Of a stretch of DNA of 6,762 nt, positions 1 to 6,312 are shown piece by piece (within the stretch, counting starts at the first letter, position 1; each line of letters starts with the position of its first letter). The notes under the pieces were generated by a model that was not told the origin of the DNA, made no database searches, and worked only from the letters and a program-made list of their open reading frames with translations. The translations under genes and the position numbers were made by a program. Origin of the DNA: JAAYZM01 sp964510785 (lineage in GTDB: Bacteria > Actinomycetota > Actinomycetes > Actinomycetales > Cellulomonadaceae). The stretch is taken from contig CAZECM010000129.1 in assembly GCA_964510785.1 (NCBI GenBank), forward strand, positions 1 through 6,762. The letters are read 5' to 3'.

Positions 1-1
1 G

Positions 2-987
2 GACGACGTCATCGAGATCGGCGAGGCGGTCGTGGCCGCGCTGTGGCAGCTCATCGACGTCGAGATCCCGCTCCCGCTGCCGCGCATGACCTATGCCGAG
101 GCGATGGCGCGCTACGGCTCCGACAAGCCCGACCTGCGCTTCGACATCGAGCTGGTCGAGCTCACCGAGTACTTCAAGGACACCCCGTTCCGCGTATTCC
201 AGGCGCCATATGTCGGCGCTGTCNNNNNNNNNNCGCGAAGGGTCTCGCGTACGTGACGGTGTCCGACGACGGCGAGCTGGGCGGCCCGGTCGCCAAGAAC
301 CTCTCCGACGCCGAGCGGGCTGGTCTGGTCGAGGCCGTCGGCGCGGAGCCGGGCGACGCGGTGTTCTTCGCCGCGGGCTCGACGTCCCAGGCCCGGGCGC
401 TGCTCGGTGCGGCGCGCGGCGAGATCGCCAAGCGTGACGGCCTCATCGACGAGGACGCCTGGTCGTTCCTGTGGGTCGTGGACGCGCCGCTCTTCGAGCC
501 CGCGGGCAGCGGGGACGACGTCGCCGTGGGCAAGGGCGCCTGGACCGCGGTGCACCACGCCTTCACCTCGCCCACGCCCGAGTGGATCGACCGTTTCGAG
601 GAGTCCCCGGGCGAGGCGCTCGCCTACGCCTACGACATCGTGTGCAACGGCAACGAGATCGGCGGCGGCTCGATCCGTATCCACCGCCGGGACGTGCAGG
701 AGCGCGTGTTCCAGGTCATGGGGATCGAGCCCGACGAGGCCCAGGAGCGCTTCGGCTTCCTGCTCGACGCCTTCGCGTACGGCGCGCCGCCCCACGGCGG
801 GATCGCGTTCGGCTGGGACCGCGTGGTCGCCCTGCTCTCGGGCGCGGACTCGATCCGCGAGACCATCGCGTTCCCCAAGACCGGTGGCGGCTACGACCCG
901 CTCACGGGCGCCCCGGCGCCGATCTCCGCGCAGCAGCGCAAGGAGGCCGGCGTCGACGCCAAGCCCGAGGCGAAGCTCGCAGACTGA
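2..987 (+). CDS. aspS: Aspartate--tRNA ligase, 3' part (5' end outside window, internal sequence gap)
   Basis: Class II aminoacyl-tRNA synthetase that charges tRNA with aspartate in the cytosol. The window opens just after where motif 2 would lie, so the OB-fold anticodon domain and part of the catalytic core are missing. Visible before the gap are the conserved stretch YGSDKPDLRF and the start of the GAD insertion domain (FRVFQAPYVGAV). After the gap come the rest of GAD (AKGLAY), the TAVHHAFTSP segment (about 541-573), AYDIVCNGNEIGGGS (about 622-675) and class II motif 3, GIAFGWDRVVALL (799-837), with its ATP-binding Arg at 820-822. The C-terminus APAPISAQQRKEAGVDAKP is typical of actinobacterial AspRS. 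The frame changes across the Ns because the gap length is wrong, not because the gene is broken. It converges on the small membrane-protein gene at 992. Confidence 0.96.
   Translation, partial: RRHRDRRGGRGRAVAAHRRRDPAPAAAHDLCRGDGALRLRQARPALRHRAGRAHRVLQGHPVPRIPGAICRRCXXXXAKGLAYVTVSDDGELGGPVAKNLSDAERAGLVEAVGAEPGDAVFFAAGSTSQARALLGAARGEIAKRDGLIDEDAWSFLWVVDAPLFEPAGSGDDVAVGKGAWTAVHHAFTSPTPEWIDRFEESPGEALAYAYDIVCNGNEIGGGSIRIHRRDVQERVFQVMGIEPDEAQERFGFLLDAFAYGAPPHGGIAFGWDRVVALLSGADSIRETIAFPKTGGGYDPLTGAPAPISAQQRKEAGVDAKPEAKLAD
224..233. other. Assembly gap (10 Ns) inside aspS
   Basis: Ten Ns interrupt the GAD domain. The upstream frame ends with codon GTC at 221-223 and the downstream frame resumes with GCG at 235, so the missing length must be 2 modulo 3. 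Ten is 1 modulo 3, so the run is a placeholder. From the family pattern (VGAV, then a PGGAS-containing segment, then AKGLAY) I infer about 24 missing residues, or about 71 bases, which fits the modulus. Confidence 0.95.
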
Positions 988-1013
988 CCGCCTACCAGCG
1001 CGGTGGGGGTAGG
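987..1013. terminator. Weak candidate hairpins at the aspS / membrane-gene convergence
   Basis: Two overlapping inverted repeats cover the junction of the convergent genes. CCTACC (991-996) can pair with GGTAGG (1008-1013), and ACCGC (987-991) can pair with GCGGT (1000-1004). They share bases, so only one can form at a time. Neither is followed by a U-tract on either strand, and both stems are short. With only 4 bases between the stop codons, any terminator must overlap coding sequence. This is a placement argument more than a signal. Confidence 0.25.
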
Positions 1014-1318
1014 TCGTCGCCGTGGAGGCCCTGGTGCGGGCGCTCAGCGGCGGCGGCCTCCTCGTCCTCGACCGTCTCCAGCTGCGGTCCCATTCGCCGT
1101 TCGGCGCGAAGCGCCCACCGCGCGAAGACGATGAGCGCGGGGAGGGTGACGAGCAGCGTGACGCCGGTCTGCCAGTACGACATCACGAGCTGCGGGTCCT
1201 CCGGCGGCGCGTAGGTACGCACGACGAGCGCCACGAGGGTCGAGAGCCACGCGAGTGCCAGCGCGACCACGCTCGCGGCCAGCAGCCCCCGCTGCGGCAT
1301 CCGCGTGGAGAACCGCAT
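992..1318 (-). CDS. Small two-helix membrane protein, unknown function
   Basis: Not a family I recognise. The 108-residue product has two hydrophobic segments, about residues 11-33 and 48-67. The first is preceded by Arg residues (MRFSTRMPQR) and the second is followed by RWALRAERR. By the positive-inside rule both ends should face the cytosol, with a short outside loop containing YAPPEDPQ. The tail is acidic (ETVEDEE) and ends in DDLPPPRW. The ATG at 1316-1318 lies 2 bases after the transporter stop, and no clear Shine-Dalgarno precedes it, so translation is probably coupled to the transporter. Its position suggests an accessory or stabilising partner of the transporter, which is inference. 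A longer frame that reads on into the transporter gene is a shadow. Confidence 0.8.
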   Translation of the reverse strand: MRFSTRMPQRGLLAASVVALALAWLSTLVALVVRTYAPPEDPQLVMSYWQTGVTLLVTLPALIVFARWALRAERRMGPQLETVEDEEAAAAERPHQGLHGDDLPPPRW

Positions 1319-1320
1319 GC

Positions 1321-3567
1321 TCAGTGCGTGATCGCGAAGCGGGCGTGCAGGCGCCGCAGCGGCTCGGGCGCCCACCAGTTCCACTTCCCGAGCAGCGTCA
1401 TCGTCGCGGGCACGAGCAGGAGCCGCACGATCGTCGCGTCGATGAGCACGGCCACGGCGAGGGCGAAGCCGACCTCCTTGATGACGAGCAGCCTGCCGAA
1501 CATGAAGCCCGCGAACACCACCACGATGATGGCCGCGGCGGACGTGATGATCCGCCCGGAGCGCTGCAGGCCTTCCCGCACGGCGTCGTTGTCCGGGTAG
1601 CCGGCGTCGTGCAGCTCCTTGATCCGCGCGAGGAGGAACACCTCGTAGTCCATCGCGAGGCCGAACGCGAAAGCGATGACGAGCACCACCACGTACGTCT
1701 CGATCCCACCCACGGGCGTGAAGTCGAGCAGCGAGGCGAGGTGGCCGTCCTGGAACGCCCACGTGAGCACGCCGATCGACGCGGCGAGCGAGATCACGTT
1801 GCACAGCAGCGCCTTGATCGGAATCACCACGGATCCGGTCATGAGGAACAGCAGCACGAGCACGACGGCGATCACGAGCCCACCGGCGAGCGGCGCCCCG
1901 TCGACGAGGGCCTGCACGAAGTCGATCTGCACCGCGGCGCTGCCCGCGACGTACACGGGGAACCCGGGGTCGAGCGAGCGGATGGCCCGCACGATGTCGC
2001 GCTCCACGGGGCCGCCGTCGTCGTTCGTGTCCGCGTGCACCCCGATGATGACGACGTTGCCGAGCGGCACGGGCCCTTCGACCTCGGTGACGTCGGCGAT
2101 ACCCGCCACCGTCGGCACCCATGCGAGGGCCTCGGCGAGCGTCGTCTCGGCCACCACCTGGATCGAGGCCGAGGTCGCGTCCGGGTACTGCTCGGCGATC
2201 TGGCGCACGTACTCGCGCTGGGTGCTGTCCGAGGGCAGGAGCTGCAGGGTCGTGTTCCGCAGGTCGAGGTGGGCGATCGGTGAGGCGAGCAGCGCCAGCA
2301 GGGCCACCGAGCCACCCAGCACGAGCCACGGACGGCGCTGGACGCGTGCGGTGAGCGAGGCGATCCAGCCCTCGGAGCTCTGCACGTCCGCGGTGCGCCG
2401 CACGAGCCGCCGCACGCCCGGCACGCGGCTGAGCAGGCTCGGGCGCACGAGCCGGCGCCCGAAGAGCACGAGCATCGCGGGCACGAGCGTGAGCGCCGTG
2501 ACGAGGGCGATGAGGATGACGGCCACGCCGGCCGCCCCGAAGCCGCGCAGGATCGGCGGCGTGAACACGAGCAGGCCCGCCGAGGAGATCGCGATGGTCA
2601 CGGCGGAGAAGGTGACGGTCCGGCCGGCGGTCGACATCGTCGCGTTCAGCGCCTGGACGACGGCACCGTCACCCCGCCGTCGTCGGACCCGGGCCCCGTC
2701 GTCCGTGGCGACGAGTGCCGAGAGCTCTTCCCGGAAGCGGGACACGATGAGCAGCCCGTAGTCGATCGACAAGCCGAGCCCGAGCACGGTCACGACGTTC
2801 ACGACGGACGAGTCGAGCGGCATCGCGTAGGACAGCGCGACGAGCGTGCCGAGCCCGCCGGCGATGGATGCGAGCGCGCCCGCGAGCGGCATGGCGGCAG
2901 CGAGGAAGCCGCCGAACACGAGCACCATCACGAGGAGTGCGAGGGGGAGCGCGATGGCCTCGCCCGTGACGAGATCCTGCTCGACCTGGCTCACGATCTC
3001 GTCGTAGATGAGCGACATGCCGCCCACGCGCCCCGTGGCGTCCGGGGCGACCCCGTCCAGCGTGGCGGGGATCGCCTCGAGCGCGCGCTCGACCTCGGCG
3101 AGCGCGGCGTCGACGGCGGACTCGCCCAGGTCGACCTCGAGCGTCACGATGATGAGGAAACCGTTGCCGTCCTGCGCGATGAACGGCTGCGCGGCGGGGT
3201 TGGTGATCGTGCCCGGGAGCACGAAGGGGGACAGCACGCTCTGCACGCCCGGGATCCGCGAGAGGTCGATGTGCGCGGGGAAGACGGCGTCGTGCATGCC
3301 CTCGGCGTCGGCCGGTGCGTCGTCGAGCACGAGGGTGAGCGACTCACCGCTGTCGCGCAGCTCACCGAGGAGCTGTTGGGCGTGCTCGGACTGGGAGTTC
3401 GGCACGCTCGGGGCGCCGCTGTCGAGGCGGTCGAAGAGGCTCGCGCCGCCCGCACCGGTCATGGCGATGGTGAAGCCGAGCGCTGTGATGACCGCCCAGG
3501 CCAGGACCGTGGTCTTGGGGTGGCGGGAGACGATCCGGCCGAGCGAGTCGAACACGCGGGTCAGCAT
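1321..3567 (-). CDS. MMPL/RND-family membrane transporter
   Basis: Membrane transporter of 748 residues with the duplicated RND layout. There is one helix near residues 20-38, an extracytoplasmic domain to about 200, then five helices (about 203-369). A second half follows: a helix at about 412-432, a domain to about 555, and five helices from 560 to 725. Each half has the Asp-Tyr pair used for proton relay in MmpL3-type proteins: SIDYGLLIVSRFREE (D269-Y270) and AMDYEVFLLARIKE (D640-Y641). The family exports lipids or other hydrophobic molecules using the proton gradient; the substrate here cannot be read from sequence. A basic cytosolic loop (RVRRRR, about 293-298) follows the first DY helix. 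The start ATG at 3565-3567 gives a normal N-terminus for the family; the SD-like AGGTG sits unusually close to it. It is probably the first gene of a two-gene operon, divergent from rarA. Confidence 0.93.
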   Translation of the reverse strand: MLTRVFDSLGRIVSRHPKTTVLAWAVITALGFTIAMTGAGGASLFDRLDSGAPSVPNSQSEHAQQLLGELRDSGESLTLVLDDAPADAEGMHDAVFPAHIDLSRIPGVQSVLSPFVLPGTITNPAAQPFIAQDGNGFLIIVTLEVDLGESAVDAALAEVERALEAIPATLDGVAPDATGRVGGMSLIYDEIVSQVEQDLVTGEAIALPLALLVMVLVFGGFLAAAMPLAGALASIAGGLGTLVALSYAMPLDSSVVNVVTVLGLGLSIDYGLLIVSRFREELSALVATDDGARVRRRRGDGAVVQALNATMSTAGRTVTFSAVTIAISSAGLLVFTPPILRGFGAAGVAVILIALVTALTLVPAMLVLFGRRLVRPSLLSRVPGVRRLVRRTADVQSSEGWIASLTARVQRRPWLVLGGSVALLALLASPIAHLDLRNTTLQLLPSDSTQREYVRQIAEQYPDATSASIQVVAETTLAEALAWVPTVAGIADVTEVEGPVPLGNVVIIGVHADTNDDGGPVERDIVRAIRSLDPGFPVYVAGSAAVQIDFVQALVDGAPLAGGLVIAVVLVLLFLMTGSVVIPIKALLCNVISLAASIGVLTWAFQDGHLASLLDFTPVGGIETYVVVLVIAFAFGLAMDYEVFLLARIKELHDAGYPDNDAVREGLQRSGRIITSAAAIIVVVFAGFMFGRLLVIKEVGFALAVAVLIDATIVRLLLVPATMTLLGKWNWWAPEPLRRLHARFAITH

Positions 3568-3580
3568 GACACCTGCGACT

Positions 3581-3615
3581 CAGGTGGTGCCACCTTCGGC
3601 CAGGTGGTGCCACCC
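3581..3615. promoter_or_regulatory. Tandem palindromes, candidate operator between transporter and rarA
   Basis: The 14-base word CAGGTGGTGCCACC occurs at 3581-3594 and again at 3601-3614. Each copy contains a palindrome with a 2-base centre: AGGTGG-TG-CCACCT (3582-3595, six-base arms) and GGTGG-TG-CCACC (3603-3614, five-base arms). Centres are 20 bp apart, close to two helical turns, so two dimers would bind the same face of DNA. The pair lies upstream of the proposed rarA -10 and just upstream of the transporter start, where a regulator could act on either gene. The left arm also forms CACCTG-N5-CAGGTG with bases 3570-3586. No regulator gene is adjacent. Confidence 0.5.
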
Positions 3616-3633
3616 GAGGTCGGTGGTGGTGCG

Positions 3634-3639
3634 TAGGCT
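3634..3639 (+). promoter_or_regulatory. Candidate -10 element for a leaderless rarA transcript
   Basis: TAGGCT fits the TAnnnT pattern of actinobacterial sigma-70-type -10 boxes and ends 6 bases before the rarA ATG. That puts the likely start of transcription on the A of the start codon (3646). No Shine-Dalgarno sequence is visible upstream of rarA, which supports a leaderless message. No good -35 is seen at the usual distance. Confidence 0.4.
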
Positions 3640-3645
3640 CGCCGC

Positions 3646-5046
3646 ATGGACCTGTTCGACTCGGTGAGCCGCTCGGCGTCGGGCATCCCCGGCGTCGGCC
3701 CGCACACGCCTCTCGCGGTGCGGATGCGTCCCGGCTCGCTCGACGAGGTCGCCGGGCAGTCGCACCTCCTCGAGGCCGGGTCGCCCTTGCGCCGGCTCGT
3801 GGACCCCGCGTCGGAGGCCGCGCGCCGGGCCGCGCCCAGCTCGGTGATCCTGTGGGGGCCGCCGGGCACGGGCAAGACCACGCTCGCCTACCTCGTGGCG
3901 CAGACCTCGGGGCGGCAGTTCGTGGAGCTGTCCGCCGTGACGGCGGGGGTCAAGGACGTGCGGGAGGTCGTGGAAGGTGCCCGACGGCAGCTCGCGACCG
4001 ATGGGTCGGAGACGGTGCTGTTCATCGACGAGGTCCACCGTTTCACCAAGACGCAGCAGGACGCCTTGCTGCCGAGCGTGGAGAACCGCTGGGTCACCCT
4101 CGTCGCGGCCACGACCGAGAACCCGAGCTTCTCCGTGAACTCGCCGCTGCTGTCGCGGTCGCTGCTGCTCACGCTGCAGCCGCTGTCCGACTCGGATGTC
4201 GCCGGCCTCGTGGCCCGCGCCGTGACCGATCCGCGCGGGCTCGCGGGGTCGGTCGCGCTCGACCCCGACGCCTCGGAGTACCTCGTACGGCTCGCGGGCG
4301 GGGACGCGCGCAAGGCGTTGACCATCCTCGAGGCGGCCGCGGGGGCGGTGCTCGACGACGGGGTCGCGGGCGACCCGTCGTCGGACAGCGCCGCGCCGGG
4401 CACCCCGGTGCGCATCGACCTCGAGACCGTCGAGCGGGCGATCGACGTGGCCGCCGTGCGCTACGACCGCGCGGGCGACCAGCACTACGACGTGATCTCG
4501 GCGTTCATCAAGTCCATGCGCGGCTCGCACGTGGACGCGGCGCTGCACTACCTCGCCCGGATGATCGCGGCGGGGGAGGATCCGCGCTTCATCGCGCGGC
4601 GCATCGTGATCGCAGCGTCGGAAGAGGTGGGGATGGCAGACCCGTCAGCACTCCAGACCGCGGTGGCCGCAGCCCAGGCCGTCGCGCTCATCGGGATGCC
4701 GGAGGCGCGCATCATCCTCGCCCAGGCCGTGGTGCACGTCGCGACGGCCCCGAAGTCGAACGCTTCCTACATGTCGATCGACGCCGCTCTTGCCGACGTC
4801 CGGGCCGGGAAGATCGGCACGGTGCCCGCCCACCTGCGCGACGCGCACTACGCGGGGGCCGAGGGACTGGGCCACGGTCAGGAGTACCTGTACGCGCACG
4901 ACGCCCCCCACGCCGTCGCCGCACAGCAGTACCTGCCCGACGTGCTCGCGGGCGCCCGCTACTACGAGCCCCACGACCGCGGCGCCGAGCGCGAGGTCGC
5001 CACCCGCCTGGCACGCATCCGCTCCATCCTCGACCCGCCCCCCTGA
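3646..5046 (+). CDS. rarA: Replication-associated recombination protein A (RarA/MgsA), AAA+ ATPase
   Basis: AAA+ ATPase of the RarA/MgsA/WRNIP1 family, related to clamp-loader subunits, acting at stalled replication forks. The full-length 466 residues (E. coli RarA is about 447) show in order: the N-terminal PLAVRMRPGSLDEVAGQ (22-38), Walker A GPPGTGKTT (71-79), Walker B VLFIDEVHRF (124-133), sensor 1 ATTENPSF (155-162), an SPLLSR box with a likely arginine finger (166-171), and sensor 2 GDARKAL (219-225). The family-specific C-terminal domain follows (DQHYDVISAFIKSMRGS, 278-294; GEDPRFIARRIVIAASEEVG, 310-329). A Gly/Asp/Ser-rich stretch at about 237-254 looks like a lineage-specific insertion. 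The ATG start gives the expected N-terminus. Its stop lies inside a 21-base direct repeat, and it converges on the DUF559-type gene. Confidence 0.96.
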   Translation: MDLFDSVSRSASGIPGVGPHTPLAVRMRPGSLDEVAGQSHLLEAGSPLRRLVDPASEAARRAAPSSVILWGPPGTGKTTLAYLVAQTSGRQFVELSAVTAGVKDVREVVEGARRQLATDGSETVLFIDEVHRFTKTQQDALLPSVENRWVTLVAATTENPSFSVNSPLLSRSLLLTLQPLSDSDVAGLVARAVTDPRGLAGSVALDPDASEYLVRLAGGDARKALTILEAAAGAVLDDGVAGDPSSDSAAPGTPVRIDLETVERAIDVAAVRYDRAGDQHYDVISAFIKSMRGSHVDAALHYLARMIAAGEDPRFIARRIVIAASEEVGMADPSALQTAVAAAQAVALIGMPEARIILAQAVVHVATAPKSNASYMSIDAALADVRAGKIGTVPAHLRDAHYAGAEGLGHGQEYLYAHDAPHAVAAQQYLPDVLAGARYYEPHDRGAEREVATRLARIRSILDPPP

Positions 5047-5088
5047 CCCGCCCGCCCCTCCGCCCCGCTGACCCGCCCGCCCCTCCGC
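5043..5088 (+). repeat. 21-bp direct repeat at the end of rarA
   Basis: A C-rich 21-base sequence beginning CTGACCCGCCCG and ending CCCTCCGC occurs perfectly at 5043-5063 and 5068-5088, a 25-base period. The first copy contains the rarA stop codon (TGA 5044-5046). The second copy ends within the first, degenerate word of the left repeat array. It is probably a local tandem duplication made by slippage. No copy is seen on the far side of the flanked gene, so it is not an insertion target-site duplication. Confidence 0.85.
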
Positions 5089-5198
5089 GGGACATTCGAC
5101 CCCGTTGCGGGACGTGGCGGTCGTGCCACTCGTCTTGCGGGACGTGGCGGTCGTGGCAGGCGTCTTGCGGGACGCCATGGTGCACTGGCGTCCCGCAA
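5085..5198 (+). repeat. Left TTGCGGGACG word array (array A)
   Basis: Occurrences of a ten-base word: degenerate CCGCGGGACA at 5085-5094; perfect TTGCGGGACG at 5105-5114, 5135-5144 and 5165-5174; and a perfect inverted copy at 5189-5198. Starts are spaced 20, 30 and 30 bases. The units at 5105 and 5135 also share eleven further bases (TGGCGGTCGTG). The last direct word and the inverted word form a 34-base hairpin. The array lies between the convergent 3' ends of rarA and the AbiEi/DUF559-like gene, and is the mirror image of the array at 6279-6393. Because the period is a multiple of three, open frames across it encode spurious ten-residue repeats. Confidence 0.9.
5165..5198. terminator. Perfect 13-bp stem hairpin, possible bidirectional terminator
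   Basis: TTGCGGGACGCCA (5165-5177) pairs perfectly with TGGCGTCCCGCAA (5186-5198) around an 8-base loop. It stands between two convergent genes, 118 bases after the rarA stop and 25 bases after the other gene's stop, where a shared terminator would be expected. There is no U-tract on either strand; U-less hairpin terminators have been proposed for high-GC actinobacteria. The same 34-base layout recurs at 6279-6312 at the start side of the flanked gene, so termination may not be its only or main role. Confidence 0.5.
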
Positions 5199-5223
5199 CG
5201 CGATCGTCGTGACGAGGGCGTCC

Positions 5224-6186
5224 TCAGCGTGTGTTCAGTGACACGGCGTGCCGGTACGCGCGCACCAGGCGCGCGGCGAGCGCTCGACGTGCCTCGTGTG
5301 TGGCCAGGTCGGCAGCCGTGATCTTGATGACGACGTAGCCGAGTTCCTCGAGTACCTGCTCACGCACGGAGTCCCGCTGCCGCTGGGCGGCCGATGCGTG
5401 ATGCGCGCCGTCGTACTCGACCACGAGTCGCGATCGCGGATCGAGCAGGTCGACCCGGGCGACGAACTGCCCACTCCGGTCGTGGACCTCGGCATTGACC
5501 AGCGGCTCGGGCAAGCCTGCCTCGAGCCACACCATCCGGGTGATGCTCTCAGGCGGAGACTCTGCCCGGCCCGAGACCAGTCGGCTCACGAGCGTCGCAC
5601 GGCGGATGCCGTGGCGACGCTCCTGGCTCTTGACGTAGTCCCTGAGATCCTCGAGGTCGATGATGCGCAGGTAAGCAAGGCGATCCACCGAGGCGACCGC
5701 GTGCCAGCGAGACTGCGTCCGAGCGAGGTCGAATGCCGTGCGCAGAGGTGAGGTGATGCTCAACCCGTCGAGGTCGATGATGTCGCTCTCGTGAAGGTTG
5801 CTTCGCAGCGTGCGCACCTGCGGCGGGCGTCGGATCTTTGCGTCCCGGTTCATGCAGAGCAGCACGGGCTCGAGCTCACGGCCCGTTCCTGGCCACGGAG
5901 CCCAGCCGTCGAACAGCTGTAGCGCACCAGGCTCTGCCTCGCGCGCGAGTGCACGGAGCTCGTAGCGGCGTGCCGCGGCCCAGCCCCCGATGTGCGCTTG
6001 GCGTCCAGCGATGTGCAGCGCGACCCGAGTCCTCAGGTCCGGGTCGCTCAGGTCCGCGGCGCCCTCGATGTAGAGATCGTGGTGCAGCTTGGTGACTTGT
6101 CCGGTGCGGATCGCAGTGCGGCCGAGCCCGAGCTCTTGGAGGTCGCGGAACCGCAGGAGTGGTGAGTGGGAGGTTGCGCTCGTCAT
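5224..6186 (-). CDS. AbiEi-like winged-helix / DUF559 (Vsr-like nuclease fold) protein, repeat-flanked
   Basis: Resembles the actinobacterial proteins annotated as AbiEi-family antitoxin-domain or DUF559 proteins; function unknown. From the ATG at 6184-6186 it has 320 residues. Residues about 11-41 (FRDLQELGLGRTAIRTGQVT, then KLHHDLYI) look like the AbiEi-type winged helix. A middle region holds SITSPLRTAFDLAR (143-156). The C-terminus from about 208 is nuclease-like: SPPESITR (E213), FVARVDLLDP (D246), VVEYDGAHH (E257, D259, H262-H263) and VVIKITAADL (K288). The DUF559/Vsr-type Asp and Glu-x-Asp positions are present, so activity is possible but unproven. No AbiEii toxin gene is adjacent. 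An in-frame GTG at 6223-6225 would add 13 residues but has no ribosome site. The ATG has only a distant AGGA, 12 bases off. Sampled G+C is lower than in rarA (38/60 at 5641-5700 against 50/60 at 4201-4260), which fits acquisition or relaxed selection. Confidence 0.85.
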   Translation of the reverse strand: MTSATSHSPLLRFRDLQELGLGRTAIRTGQVTKLHHDLYIEGAADLSDPDLRTRVALHIAGRQAHIGGWAAARRYELRALAREAEPGALQLFDGWAPWPGTGRELEPVLLCMNRDAKIRRPPQVRTLRSNLHESDIIDLDGLSITSPLRTAFDLARTQSRWHAVASVDRLAYLRIIDLEDLRDYVKSQERRHGIRRATLVSRLVSGRAESPPESITRMVWLEAGLPEPLVNAEVHDRSGQFVARVDLLDPRSRLVVEYDGAHHASAAQRQRDSVREQVLEELGYVVIKITAADLATHEARRALAARLVRAYRHAVSLNTR

Positions 6187-6278
6187 ACCGAGGAATGGTC
6201 CTGGGCGACGCGGGGCGCAGCACACCGAGTGGCTCAGGGCTGTGGACCACCCCGCGCCACAACCCGACGCGCCTCCCG

Positions 6279-6312
6279 TTGCGGGACGTCATTGGTCCAC
6301 AGCGTCCCGCAG
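6279..6312. repeat. Hairpin element at the start side of the DUF559-type gene
   Basis: TGCGGGACG (6280-6288) pairs with CGTCCCGCA (6303-6311) around 14 bases. With its outer bases the element is 34 long, exactly as at 5165-5198, and the centres share pieces such as CAT, GGT and CAC. The outermost pair is broken here (T6279 against G6312). It ends 92 bases from the preferred start codon of the flanked gene. Confidence 0.75.

Noticed and set aside
43..237. Real frameshift in aspS
   Set aside because: The frame change coincides exactly with the Ns, and both sides are intact, family-typical sequence.
1255..2283. Long plus-strand open frame opposite the transporter
   Set aside because: It is His/Arg/Glu-rich with no recognisable domain, and the minus strand encodes a convincing 12-helix transporter. 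It is a high-GC shadow frame.
5043..5088. Direct repeat as an insertion target-site duplication
   Set aside because: Both copies are adjacent on the same side of the cassette and none is seen near 6394 or beyond.
4645..5185. Minus-strand open frames running from array A into rarA, with repeats such as DRHVPQ
   Set aside because: The repeats come from the 30-base array period being a multiple of three, and the rest is antisense to rarA.
5085..5198. CRISPR array
   Set aside because: The repeat word is only about ten bases, intervals vary (20 and 30), inner sequence is partly shared, the last word is inverted, and no cas gene is present.
5105..5198. Replication origin with DnaA boxes or iterons
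   Set aside because: TTGCGGGACG does not match the TTGTCCACA-type DnaA box, there is no AT-rich unwinding region, and the neighbours are not origin genes.
5224..6225. GTG at 6223-6225 as start of the AbiEi/DUF559-like gene
   Set aside because: The extra 13 residues (MCCAPRRPGPFLG) look unlike a family N-terminus and no ribosome site precedes the GTG. The ATG at 6184-6186 is preferred, though its own ribosome site is weak.
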